64,000 nt of DNA from Clostridium simiarum (GTDB lineage Bacteria; Bacillota; Clostridia; Clostridiales; Clostridiaceae), in the NCBI RefSeq assembly GCF_018919175.1, contig NZ_JAHLQL010000001.1:558001-622000 (forward strand). The letters are read 5' to 3'. The notes beneath the pieces were generated by a model. The model searched no databases and was not told the origin of the DNA. It saw only the letters and a program-made list of their open reading frames with translations. The first letter of the stretch is position 1; every line of letters starts with the position of its first letter. Below are positions 29,438-36,643 of the stretch, piece by piece. The position numbers and the translations under genes were made by a program.

Positions 29438-30868
29438 ATGAGAAATAAATATTCAACACCATTGAATAGTAGATATTCATCTAAAGAAATGAGTTATATT
29501 TTTTCTGACCAATACAAATTTACCACTTGGAGAAAGCTTTGGGTAGCTTTAGCTAAATGCGAAAAAGAATTGGGTTTGGATATAACTGAAGAACAAGTTT
29601 TAAAATTAGAAGAAAATATATACAATATAAACTATGATGACGCAGAGAGAAAAGAAAAAGAAATAAGACATGATGTAATGAGCCATATTTATGCTTATGG
29701 ATTACAATGTCCGGAGGCTAAGGGAATAATTCATCTAGGTGCAACAAGTTGCTTTGTAGGAGACAATACAGATCTTATAGTTATGAAAGAAGCATTACTT
29801 CTTATAAAAAAGAAATTATTAAACATAATGAGTTCTTTAGCTGATTTTGCATTAAAATATAAAGATATGCCTACTTTAGGTTTTACACACTTCCAGCCAG
29901 CTCAACTTACCACCGTAGGTAAAAGGGCTACTTTATGGATTCAGGATCTTATGTTAGATCTGGAAAATTTAGATTTTGCAATAGACAAATTAAAATTCAG
30001 AGGAGTTAAGGGAACTACAGGGACTCAAGCTAGTTTTATGAATTTGTTTAACAACGACGAAGAGTTGGTTAAAAAACTTGATAAAATGGTAGCTAATGAG
30101 TTTGGGTTCGAAGATAGTTATGATGTTACTGGTCAAACTTATCCTAGAAAAGTGGATTCTATAGTGCTTAACACTCTTTCTGAAATAGCTCAAAGTGCAT
30201 ACAAGTTTAGTAATGACTTAAGAATACTACAAGGTATGAAGGAAATGGAAGAACCTTTCGAAGAAAATCAAGTAGGCTCTTCCGCTATGGCTTATAAACG
30301 AAACCCTATGAGATCGGAGAGATTAGGAGCTTTAGCGAGATTTGTTATTGTTAACTCTTTAAATCCAGCTATAACAGCTTCTACTCAATGGTTCGAGAGA
30401 ACACTAGATGATTCAGCTAATAAAAGAATAGCTGTATCAGAAGCTTTTCTAGCTCTGGATGGAGTGTTAAATCTTTATTTAAATATCTCTTCTAATTTAG
30501 TGGTTTACGATAAGATAATTCAATCCCATGTAGCTAGCGAGTTACCTTTTATGGCTACAGAGAATATATTGATGGAAGCTGTGAAAATGGGAGGGGATAG
30601 ACAAGAACTTCATGAAAGAATAAGAATCCATTCTATGGAAGCAGCTAAAAGGGTGAAAAAAGAGGGGTTAAACAACGATTTAATCGAGAGAATAAAACAG
30701 GATGAAGCCTTTCTTTTAAGCGAGGAAAGAATTATGGAGATTATAGATCCTAATAAGTTTGTAGGAAGAGCTCCGGGGCAAGTGGTAGATTTTATTGAAA
30801 ATAAGATAAATCCCATGCTTCAAAATAACTCAAATTTAATTGGGTGCAATACTGAAATTAATGTATAA
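29438..30868 (+). CDS. purB: Adenylosuccinate lyase
   Basis: 476 residues, fumarase/aspartase superfamily; acts twice in purine synthesis. Signature loop SSAMAYKRNPMRSE near 284-297 with the catalytic serine, GATSCFVGDNTD near 100, THFQPAQ near 150. The length and MRNKYSTPLNSRY start resemble the longer clostridial and animal-type PurB. ATG 29438 follows TGGAGG; earlier in-frame ATG 29393 gives poor sequence. Not in a pur operon here; no purine riboswitch seen. Confidence 0.94.
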   Translation: MRNKYSTPLNSRYSSKEMSYIFSDQYKFTTWRKLWVALAKCEKELGLDITEEQVLKLEENIYNINYDDAERKEKEIRHDVMSHIYAYGLQCPEAKGIIHLGATSCFVGDNTDLIVMKEALLLIKKKLLNIMSSLADFALKYKDMPTLGFTHFQPAQLTTVGKRATLWIQDLMLDLENLDFAIDKLKFRGVKGTTGTQASFMNLFNNDEELVKKLDKMVANEFGFEDSYDVTGQTYPRKVDSIVLNTLSEIAQSAYKFSNDLRILQGMKEMEEPFEENQVGSSAMAYKRNPMRSERLGALARFVIVNSLNPAITASTQWFERTLDDSANKRIAVSEAFLALDGVLNLYLNISSNLVVYDKIIQSHVASELPFMATENILMEAVKMGGDRQELHERIRIHSMEAAKRVKKEGLNNDLIERIKQDEAFLLSEERIMEIIDPNKFVGRAPGQVVDFIENKINPMLQNNSNLIGCNTEINV

Positions 30869-30910
30869 AAAACAATGGATAAAAGCATTTTGCTTTTATC
30901 CATTGTTTTT
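30868..30910 (+). terminator. Strong intrinsic terminator of purB
   Basis: About 19 pairs between AACAATGGATAAAAGCA and TGCTTTTATCCATTGTT with extra flanking A-T pairs, loop TTT. It begins at the purB stop. Confidence 0.9.
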
Positions 30911-30986
30911 CTATTTAAGTTGATTTTAAATTAAATGATTTATTTCAAATCTAATTTTATTTGAAACTTTTAGATGTGTTTTTCGT

Positions 30987-31010
30987 ATTTTAAATTTGCA
31001 AATTTAAAAT
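30987..31010. repeat. 24-base perfect palindrome
   Basis: ATTTTAAATTTG followed directly by its exact complement CAAATTTAAAAT. No loop, so more like a protein-binding site or cruciform than an RNA hairpin. May be partly due to the extreme A+T content. Confidence 0.6.
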
Positions 31011-31183
31011 TTATGGTTTAATTTTAAATTGGAGCTTTAGATTTATACGGAATTGTTAGGAATCTGAAATGAATTTATACATCAAAATAATATGAAATAT
31101 TAAATTCTTAGTTATCTTTTAGTTCTTTATAATGTACAATTTAAATGGAATTATATAAATTTTATATAATTTTGCATAATAAT

Positions 31184-31219
31184 AACGTCGCTAAATATAC
31201 ATTTAGCGACGTTGCTTTA
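31184..31219 (+). terminator. Orphan hairpin upstream of xerC
   Basis: AACGTCGCTAAAT and ATTTAGCGACGTT form a perfect 13-pair stem with loop ATAC; a T-run follows after GCTTTAC. No gene ends just before it: the purB terminator is 270 bases upstream. Either it ends a small RNA or attenuates xerC. Confidence 0.6.
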
Positions 31220-31289
31220 CTTTTTTAATAAGGTGATGTAAAATATACATGAGAAATAGGGTTAATTAATAAGAATTTAGGTGGTAAAA

Positions 31290-32282
31290 ATGAGATATAA
31301 TATAAAATCAATGTATAACTCTTCCCTTCCTTTATGTGTTACTGATTTCTTAGGTTATTTAGAAACTATAAAAGGAAAATCAACCAACACTATAGAAGCC
31401 TATAAAACAGATTTAATTATGTTTTTTAGGTTCCTTAAAATATACAAAGGTATTTCAGATGATAATTTAGAATTTGAGGATATTTCTATTAATGATATTG
31501 ATGAAAAGTTTTTAGTCAGCATAACTTTAACCGACTTATATGCCTTTATATCTTTTGCTGAAAAATATAGAAAAAACGGCAATTACGCTAGAGCTAGAAA
31601 AGTAGCTACATTAAAATCCTTTTTTAAATACTTACATAGTAAAGCTAAAATTATAGATGAAAACCCAGCAACAGAATTGGAATCTCCTAAAATAAACCAG
31701 AGACACCCCGTTTACTTGACTCTTAATGAAAGTAAGAAACTTTTAGCTTCCATGAATATAAAGGAAAAATATTATGAAAGAGATTATTGTATAATAACCT
31801 TGTTTCTTAATTGTGGTTTAAGATTATCTGAGTTATGTAGTATAAACCTTTCAAAAATTAAAGGAGATACCCTAAGTATTGTTGGAAAAGGAAATAAAGA
31901 AAGGACAGTTTACTTAAATAAGATTACTTTGAATGCTATAGAAAACTATTTGAAAGTTAGAGATGTTTCGAAGGTTTCAGATGAAGATAAGGATGCCTTA
32001 TTTATAAGTTCCAAAAATAGACGTATAAATAAAAGAAGCGTAGAAAGAATAGTAAAAAAGCATATAGAAGTAGCTGGGCTAGATGTAGAAAAATACACTC
32101 CTCACAAATTGAGACATACTGCAGCTACATTAATGTACAAGCATGGTAATGTAGATATAAGAAGTTTGCAAGAAATACTAGGTCATGAGAATATTTCTAC
32201 CACCCAAATCTACACCCATGTTGATGACGAGAGATTAAGGGAAGCTGTAAGTTTGAATCCCCTTAATGATGAAATTCTATAA
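31290..32282 (+). CDS. xerC: Xer-family tyrosine recombinase
   Basis: 330 residues. N-terminal SAM-like DNA-binding domain (about 15-125) and catalytic domain with all active residues: R178 (CGLRLSEL), K200 region (VGKGNKER), H272 and R275 (HKLRHT), H299 (LGHENISTTQ) and nucleophile Y308. Likely resolves chromosome dimers at dif with FtsK, given length and chromosomal context; not beside phage or integron genes. XerC versus XerD/XerA naming is uncertain. ATG 31290 follows AGGTGG; GTG 31281 is in the ribosome site. Confidence 0.85.
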   Translation: MRYNIKSMYNSSLPLCVTDFLGYLETIKGKSTNTIEAYKTDLIMFFRFLKIYKGISDDNLEFEDISINDIDEKFLVSITLTDLYAFISFAEKYRKNGNYARARKVATLKSFFKYLHSKAKIIDENPATELESPKINQRHPVYLTLNESKKLLASMNIKEKYYERDYCIITLFLNCGLRLSELCSINLSKIKGDTLSIVGKGNKERTVYLNKITLNAIENYLKVRDVSKVSDEDKDALFISSKNRRINKRSVERIVKKHIEVAGLDVEKYTPHKLRHTAATLMYKHGNVDIRSLQEILGHENISTTQIYTHVDDERLREAVSLNPLNDEIL

Positions 32283-32366
32283 TTTTATAAAAAATAATAG
32301 AATATATGTCAAGGAATATTACCTTTTGTGTATTTTTAAAATTCGAAAGAATATTACAGAGCAAAT

Positions 32367-32406
32367 AAAAAAGTAAAGGAGAGATTTATCCTCCCCTTAC
32401 TTTTTT
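32367..32406. terminator. Convergent terminator between xerC and the acidic protein gene
   Basis: AAAAAAGTAA (32367-32376) pairs with TTACTTTTTT (32397-32406) and GGAG (32378-32381) with CTCC (32391-32394), with a small internal loop. T-runs on both strands. It overlaps the stop of the - strand gene. Confidence 0.65.
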
Positions 32407-32801
32407 AGTGTTATTAAACCCGGAAACTCTTCATGAGCTAATAATTTAAAATACTCTTCATTTTCTAGTATTTTTTTTATTTCTTCAAAATCTTCAATAT
32501 AATATATTTCTTCATCAGCATCAGCATTAGTAGTTTCAACATCATACTCAAGTTCAGTTGAAGTATCTTTATTATCAATATTATCTTCTTTATATAAAAA
32601 ATCCTCTAACTCATCTTGAAACATCATACTCTCTACTTTATTTGTAGCTATTTCATCTATATCTATAGATCTTATATCTGATTTATCCAAACCTAAGCAC
32701 TTGCAACAATTGTCACAGATTTTATTAGGAAAAATATCACATATATCATCCTGAGATAAATCCTTTGAAATATGTTTTGTTAAAAATTTATCATTATGCA
32801 T
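32397..32801 (-). CDS. Acidic Cys-cluster protein of unknown function
   Basis: 134 residues, not recognised. The N-terminal third has a cysteine cluster, C21, C29, C32, C33 and C35 (KICDNCCKCLG), which could bind a metal; the rest is very acidic, with many D/E residues in 40-115, ending FPGLITLKK. No signal peptide or membrane segment. Good ribosome site AAGGGTG seven bases before the ATG and a terminator at its stop support a real gene. It faces xerC and diverges from lexA. Confidence 0.72.
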   Translation of the reverse strand: MHNDKFLTKHISKDLSQDDICDIFPNKICDNCCKCLGLDKSDIRSIDIDEIATNKVESMMFQDELEDFLYKEDNIDNKDTSTELEYDVETTNADADEEIYYIEDFEEIKKILENEEYFKLLAHEEFPGLITLKK

Positions 32802-32961
32802 ATAATCACCCTTTAGTTAAAATTTTATATTAAACTTCGAAAATTAATTATATCAATATAAAGAATAAAAATCAAATTGGTTATATTTTTAATGGCTAAG
32901 AATTTATTGTATTTGAAATTAAATATTATATTACCTATAGTACGTAGAAATAAGTATAAAA

Positions 32962-32973
32962 GAACATAAGTTT
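32962..32973 (+). promoter_or_regulatory. LexA operator at lexA
   Basis: GAACATAAGTTT is one base from the palindromic box GAAC-N4-GTTC. It overlaps the first bases of the -35 element, so LexA would block its own promoter. Confidence 0.75.
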
Positions 32974-33000
32974 GATTAACAATAGATTATATGATATAAT
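32972..33000 (+). promoter_or_regulatory. Sigma-A promoter of lexA
   Basis: TTGATT (32972-32977) and TATAAT (32995-33000), spacer 17. Confidence 0.8.
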
Positions 33001-33026
33001 AAATTAAGATTGTGAGGTGTTTATTA

Positions 33027-33635
33027 ATGGCAGAACATAAGAGCTCAAAGCAAGAGGAAATATACACATTTTTAAAGAGTTATACAGAAGAAAAGGGATA
33101 TCCCCCTTCAGTTAGAGAAATATGTGAAGCTGTGTCTTTAAGATCCACTTCTACCGTTCACGGACATTTAAAAAGATTAGAAAAAAAAGGACTTATAAAA
33201 AGAGATCCCACCAAGCCAAGAGCCTTAGAAATATTGGAACTTTCTATGCAAAAAAAAGAAATGGTAGATATTCCTATTATGGGAAAGGTAACTGCAGGCA
33301 TGCCTATTTTAGCTGTAGAAAATATAGAAGACACCTTTTCTATACCAATGAATTTTGTTAAGCATGATAAAGATTTATTTATGCTAAAAGTTAGCGGTGA
33401 TAGTATGATAGATGCCGGAATATTTAATGGAGATCTTGCTATTATTGAAAAAATACAAACAGCTATTAATGGAGATATTGTTGTAGCTTTAATAGAAAAT
33501 GAAGCAACTATAAAGCGTTTTTTTAAAGAAGATGACCATATAAGGCTTCAACCTGAAAATAAGACTATGGATCCTATAATAGTAAATGATTGTGCGATTT
33601 TAGGTAAATTAGTAGGTATATATAGAAGATATTAA
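33027..33635 (+). CDS. lexA: SOS repressor LexA
   Basis: 202 residues. Winged-helix DNA-binding domain at 1-70 ([20 protein letters not shown]), self-cleavage site A90-G91 in GKVTAGMP, catalytic S126 in SGDSMIDAG and K163 in EATIKRF. Activated RecA triggers self-cleavage. ATG 33027 follows GAGGTG by eight bases; GTG 33012 is upstream of that site. Single gene, with its own SOS box and terminator. Confidence 0.97.
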   Translation: MAEHKSSKQEEIYTFLKSYTEEKGYPPSVREICEAVSLRSTSTVHGHLKRLEKKGLIKRDPTKPRALEILELSMQKKEMVDIPIMGKVTAGMPILAVENIEDTFSIPMNFVKHDKDLFMLKVSGDSMIDAGIFNGDLAIIEKIQTAINGDIVVALIENEATIKRFFKEDDHIRLQPENKTMDPIIVNDCAILGKLVGIYRRY

Positions 33636-33640
33636 ACTAT

Positions 33641-33677
33641 AATAAAAACACTAGAGTTACTAGTGTTTTTATTATTT
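33641..33677. terminator. Bidirectional terminator of lexA and ynbB
   Basis: AATAAAAACACTAG and CTAGTGTTTTTATT form 14 pairs, loop AGTTA, followed by ATTTTT on the + strand and A/T-rich sequence on the - strand. Confidence 0.82.
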
Positions 33678-33791
33678 TTAATCTATCACTACCATCGCTG
33701 ATACTCCTTTAGGAAAATAAGCAATGCCATATGCCTAGATAAGTCAAACTTATTTTTAGATTAAGTTACAAACTTTATCTAAAGCTAAAAG

Positions 33792-35072
33792 TTACCTGAC
33801 AATTTTTGATAATGCAATTAATACTCCGAGCTTACCATGATCAAAGGTTAAACCACCTTGAAGATACGCTATATAAGGATCTCTTATAGGAGCATCTGCA
33901 GAAAGTTCTATAGAAGATCCTTGAATAAATGCCCCTGCAGCCATTATAACTTGATCATTATATCCCGGCATATCCCAAGGTTCACACTCTACAAAGGAAT
34001 CTACAGGGGAACCTTTTTGTATCCCCTTACAAAAATTAATTAAATTATCTTTATGATTAAATTTAATAGCTTGTATTATATCACTTCTTTTATCATCAAA
34101 TTTCGGAAGTACTTCAAATCCTGCAAGCTCCATCAATCTTGCAGTAAATACAGCTGTTTTAACAGCTTCCATGGCTATATGGGGTGCTAAAAATAATCCC
34201 TGGAATAATAATCTCATTACCCCAAAAGTTGATCCACACTCCCCTCCTATTCCTGGTACAGTTAATCTAAAAGCAGCTTGGTTAACATATTCCTCTCTCC
34301 CTGCTATATATCCACCAGTAGGAGCAATACCGCCACCTATATTTTTAATTAAAGAACCCGCAACCAAATCAGCTCCAACATCAGTAGGTTCTGTTACATC
34401 TATGAATTCCCCATAGCAATTATCTACAAATATAATTACGTCTTCTCTTATTTTTTTAATAAATTTACACATTTGTTCTATTTCTGAGATTAAGAAGGAG
34501 CTTCTCCATCCATAACCTGTAGATCTTTGAATATGTACTAATTTTATACTTTTATCCTTCAACAGTTCCTCTTCTACCCTTTTAAAATCAACTTTACCAT
34601 CTATCAATTCTAGTTGCTTATAATTTACTCCATACTCTCTAAGGGAGCCTATATTTTCATCACCATTTATACCAATTACTCCATGTAATGTATCGTATGG
34701 AGTACCGCAAATACTTAACATAGTATCTTTCGGCCGTAAATTTCCAAAAAGAGCTGTTCCTATTGCGTGAGTGCCATTTACAAAGTGAGGTCTTACTAAA
34801 GCAGCTTCTGCATTAAACACCCTAGCATAAACTTTATCCAGAGCATCTCTACCTATATCTCCATATCCATAACCAGAAGAATTTGTAAAATGAGTATCAC
34901 TTATTCTCTCCTCTTGCAATGCTGATAAAACTTTTGCTTGATTATATTCTCTTATTTCATCATATATTCTAAATTGTGATTCCACATCAAGTAAAGCTTG
35001 TTCATATAATTCTAAAACCCTATCACTTATATTATATTTAAATTTATACAATTCTTTTGTAGATTTAAGCAT
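33792..35072 (-). CDS. ynbB: Methionine gamma-lyase-like PLP protein (YnbB, aluminium resistance family)
   Basis: 426 residues, Cys/Met-metabolism PLP family. The PLP lysine is in SLIKNIGGGIAPTGGY; other features are HFVNGTHAIGTALFG, FVDNCYGEF and PGYNDQVIMAAGAF. Members are annotated as methionine gamma-lyase family or aluminium resistance proteins, but the physiological reaction is not settled. In B. subtilis ynbB also lies near hfq and miaA (with hflX). GGAGGAG precedes the ATG. The 270 bases upstream, towards hfq, hold a structured RNA candidate ended by a terminator. Confidence 0.88.
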   Translation of the reverse strand: MLKSTKELYKFKYNISDRVLELYEQALLDVESQFRIYDEIREYNQAKVLSALQEERISDTHFTNSSGYGYGDIGRDALDKVYARVFNAEAALVRPHFVNGTHAIGTALFGNLRPKDTMLSICGTPYDTLHGVIGINGDENIGSLREYGVNYKQLELIDGKVDFKRVEEELLKDKSIKLVHIQRSTGYGWRSSFLISEIEQMCKFIKKIREDVIIFVDNCYGEFIDVTEPTDVGADLVAGSLIKNIGGGIAPTGGYIAGREEYVNQAAFRLTVPGIGGECGSTFGVMRLLFQGLFLAPHIAMEAVKTAVFTARLMELAGFEVLPKFDDKRSDIIQAIKFNHKDNLINFCKGIQKGSPVDSFVECEPWDMPGYNDQVIMAAGAFIQGSSIELSADAPIRDPYIAYLQGGLTFDHGKLGVLIALSKIVR

Positions 35073-35115
35073 ATTATCTCCTCCGAAGTTTAAATTACGT
35101 TTTTAATATTAACAC

Positions 35116-35150
35116 ATAAAAAGGAAATAGGCAAACCTAGTTGCCTATTT
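35116..35150 (-). terminator. Intrinsic terminator between the RNA candidate and ynbB
   Basis: On the - strand AAATAGGCA pairs with TGCCTATTT (35142-35150 and 35125-35133 region), loop of eight, followed by CCTTTTT. It sits 44 bases before the ynbB start. Confidence 0.78.
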
Positions 35151-35285
35151 AACATCAAGTGATTCTTAAGCTCAGGTGGAGTTTACCAAGAGGAAACATC
35201 TTCCTCTGATCTTTAAAAGAAGCTATCCAAAAGAGCCTACCAGCCCTTATCATCCACCTAGAGAAGATGGTGTATCACAATTACT
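35116..35285 (-). ncRNA. Structured RNA candidate between hfq and ynbB
   Basis: On the - strand the region folds as nested helices: GTGAT/ATCAC (35274-35278 with 35159-35163), then AGGTGGA/TCCACCT (35253-35259 with 35174-35180) after a 10 x 14 base internal bubble, enclosing two hairpins: AAGGGCT/GGCTCTT (35242-35248 with 35231-35237) and AGAGGAA/TTCCTCT (35201-35207 with 35189-35195). The first hairpin needs G-U pairs that exist only in the - strand RNA. A terminator follows at once. Size near 170 nt and the central bubble recall 6S RNA, but I could not match a conserved 6S sequence; a riboswitch controlling ynbB is the other option. The promoter is unclear (TTGAAA at about 35314-35319 with no good -10). 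Confidence 0.5.
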
Positions 35286-35341
35286 ATCTCTCTGATAAAT
35301 ATGTTGATTAATTTTCAATAAAATATGTGCTATTTGTGTCT

Positions 35342-35587
35342 CTACTCTTCATTATTTTCTTCTGAGTTATTAAAAAGAATAGGTTTTAATGGAGTAATTG
35401 TTGTAACAGCATGCTTATATACCATCATTTGCTTTCCATCACAATCTAGTATAACAGTAAAACTATCAAATCCTCTAACTAATCCTTTAAGCTGAAAACC
35501 ATTTGTAAGATATATAGTAACAGGTATCCTATTTTTTCTTGCTCCATTCAAAAATATATCTTGTAAATTATTTGTTGATTTATTCAT
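35342..35587 (-). CDS. hfq: RNA chaperone Hfq
   Basis: 81 residues, one Sm domain forming a hexamer that binds small RNAs and mRNAs. Sm1 [17 protein letters not shown] and FDSFTVIL, Sm2 [13 protein letters not shown] (the KH motif is YKHA). ATG 35587 (complement) follows GGAGGGTGA; an upstream TTG at 35602 is part of that site. Follows miaA as in many bacteria. The C-terminal tail is short and acidic, typical of Firmicutes. Confidence 0.95.
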   Translation of the reverse strand: MNKSTNNLQDIFLNGARKNRIPVTIYLTNGFQLKGLVRGFDSFTVILDCDGKQMMVYKHAVTTITPLKPILFNNSEENNEE

Positions 35588-35658
35588 ATTCTCACCCTCC
35601 AAAATTCACTTAAAGTTATTATTCTATGTGTTCATATAAAATCCCTTTTTAAAGTCCA

Positions 35659-36588
35659 TTATATTTTATTATTAAACTCATTGATTATATTGTTTACTAT
35701 CTCTTCTTCTGTATATATATCCTTATCAATATATTTTACTCTTGGATCTTTTCTAAACCAAGTTAGTTGTCTTTTAGCATAATTTCTAGATCCTTGCTTA
35801 ATTATTTCTATGGCCTTTTCTAAAGTTATGTCTCCATTCAAAGCAAATAATATTTCTTTATAGCCTATACCTTGCATAGACTGCATTTTTGCATCATATC
35901 CCATAGATTTTAATTTTATAACTTCATCTAAAAGCCCCTTATCCATCATTATATCCACTCTTCTATTTATACGATCATATAGCTTTTCCCTATTCATAGT
36001 AAGTACATAATAATGCAAATCATAAGGAATGTCATACAAATCATTTCTTTTAAAGGAACTAAAAGTTCTTCCGGTAATATGATGTACTTCTAAAGCCCTT
36101 ATAACTTTTTTTAAGTTATTGGGATGTATTTCCTTATAACTTTCACTGTCAATATCCTCTAACAAGCTATGCACGTGTTCTTTTCCTTTTTCGGCAGCTA
36201 GATTTTCTAACTTTTTTCTATAATCTAAATCTTTATCACCTTCAGTAAAATCTAAGTTACAAATAATAGAATCAATATACAAACCTGTGCCCCCTACTAT
36301 TATAGGTATTTTACCTCTATTAAAGATTTGTTGGATTTTTTCCTTAGCTAAAACCTTATATTCAGCTACAGTGAAAGGCTCTTCAGGAGCTATTATGTCT
36401 ATTAAATGATGAGGTATTTCTTCTCTGATGTTTTCTTCCACTTTGGCTGAACCTATATCCATATATTTATAAATTTGCATTGAATCAGCGGAAATTATTT
36501 CACCATTAATTTCTCTAGCTAATTTAATGGAAATATCCGTCTTACCAACTCCTGTTGGTCCGCTTATTATTATAAGTTTTTTTTTCAT
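35659..36588 (-). CDS. miaA: tRNA dimethylallyltransferase MiaA
   Basis: 309 residues; adds the isopentenyl group to A37 of tRNAs reading U-starting codons. P-loop [11 protein letters not shown] near residue 10, [15 protein letters not shown] near 38, [10 protein letters not shown] near 98, and the R-QL-WFRKDPR C-terminal pattern. Its product is the substrate of MiaB encoded at 41304-42629. ATG 36588 (complement) follows AAAGGTGA. Confidence 0.96.
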   Translation of the reverse strand: MKKKLIIISGPTGVGKTDISIKLAREINGEIISADSMQIYKYMDIGSAKVEENIREEIPHHLIDIIAPEEPFTVAEYKVLAKEKIQQIFNRGKIPIIVGGTGLYIDSIICNLDFTEGDKDLDYRKKLENLAAEKGKEHVHSLLEDIDSESYKEIHPNNLKKVIRALEVHHITGRTFSSFKRNDLYDIPYDLHYYVLTMNREKLYDRINRRVDIMMDKGLLDEVIKLKSMGYDAKMQSMQGIGYKEILFALNGDITLEKAIEIIKQGSRNYAKRQLTWFRKDPRVKYIDKDIYTEEEIVNNIINEFNNKI

Positions 36589-36601
36589 TAATATCACCTT
36601 T

Positions 36602-36641
36602 AAGTTAACATTTTATTTAATTAACATAATATTTATTATGT
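36602..36641. repeat. Copy A of a 40-base AT-rich repeat with inner palindrome
   Basis: Lies between mutL and miaA. It matches 55935-55975 over about 40 bases with one indel and two mismatches. The core is ATTAACATAATA-TT-TATTATGT. The 3' arm is cut short here compared with copy B. Confidence 0.6.
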
Positions 36642-36643
36642 AA

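Larger units (their letters stand above)
30911..31289 (+). other. AT-rich intergenic region before xerC
   Basis: About 380 bases without a convincing gene on either strand. It holds a 24-base perfect palindrome at 30987-31010, a possible weak -10 (TATAAT, 31128-31133), and an orphan terminator-like hairpin at 31184-31219. No tRNA or known riboswitch recognised. Confidence 0.6.

Noticed and set aside
30987..31010. dif site for XerC
   Set aside because: A dif site has two differing 11-base arms and a central 6-8 base spacer; this is a fully symmetric AT palindrome.
31290..32282. Integrase of a mobile element
   Set aside because: Length and motif layout fit chromosomal Xer; no attachment repeats, excisionase or phage genes nearby.
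35073..35341. Known riboswitch (SAM, T-box, lysine) before ynbB
   Set aside because: I could not find the diagnostic conserved strings of these classes, so I list only a generic structured RNA.
36602..36641. Insertion sequence end
   Set aside because: No transposase or target-site duplication is visible at either copy of the repeat.
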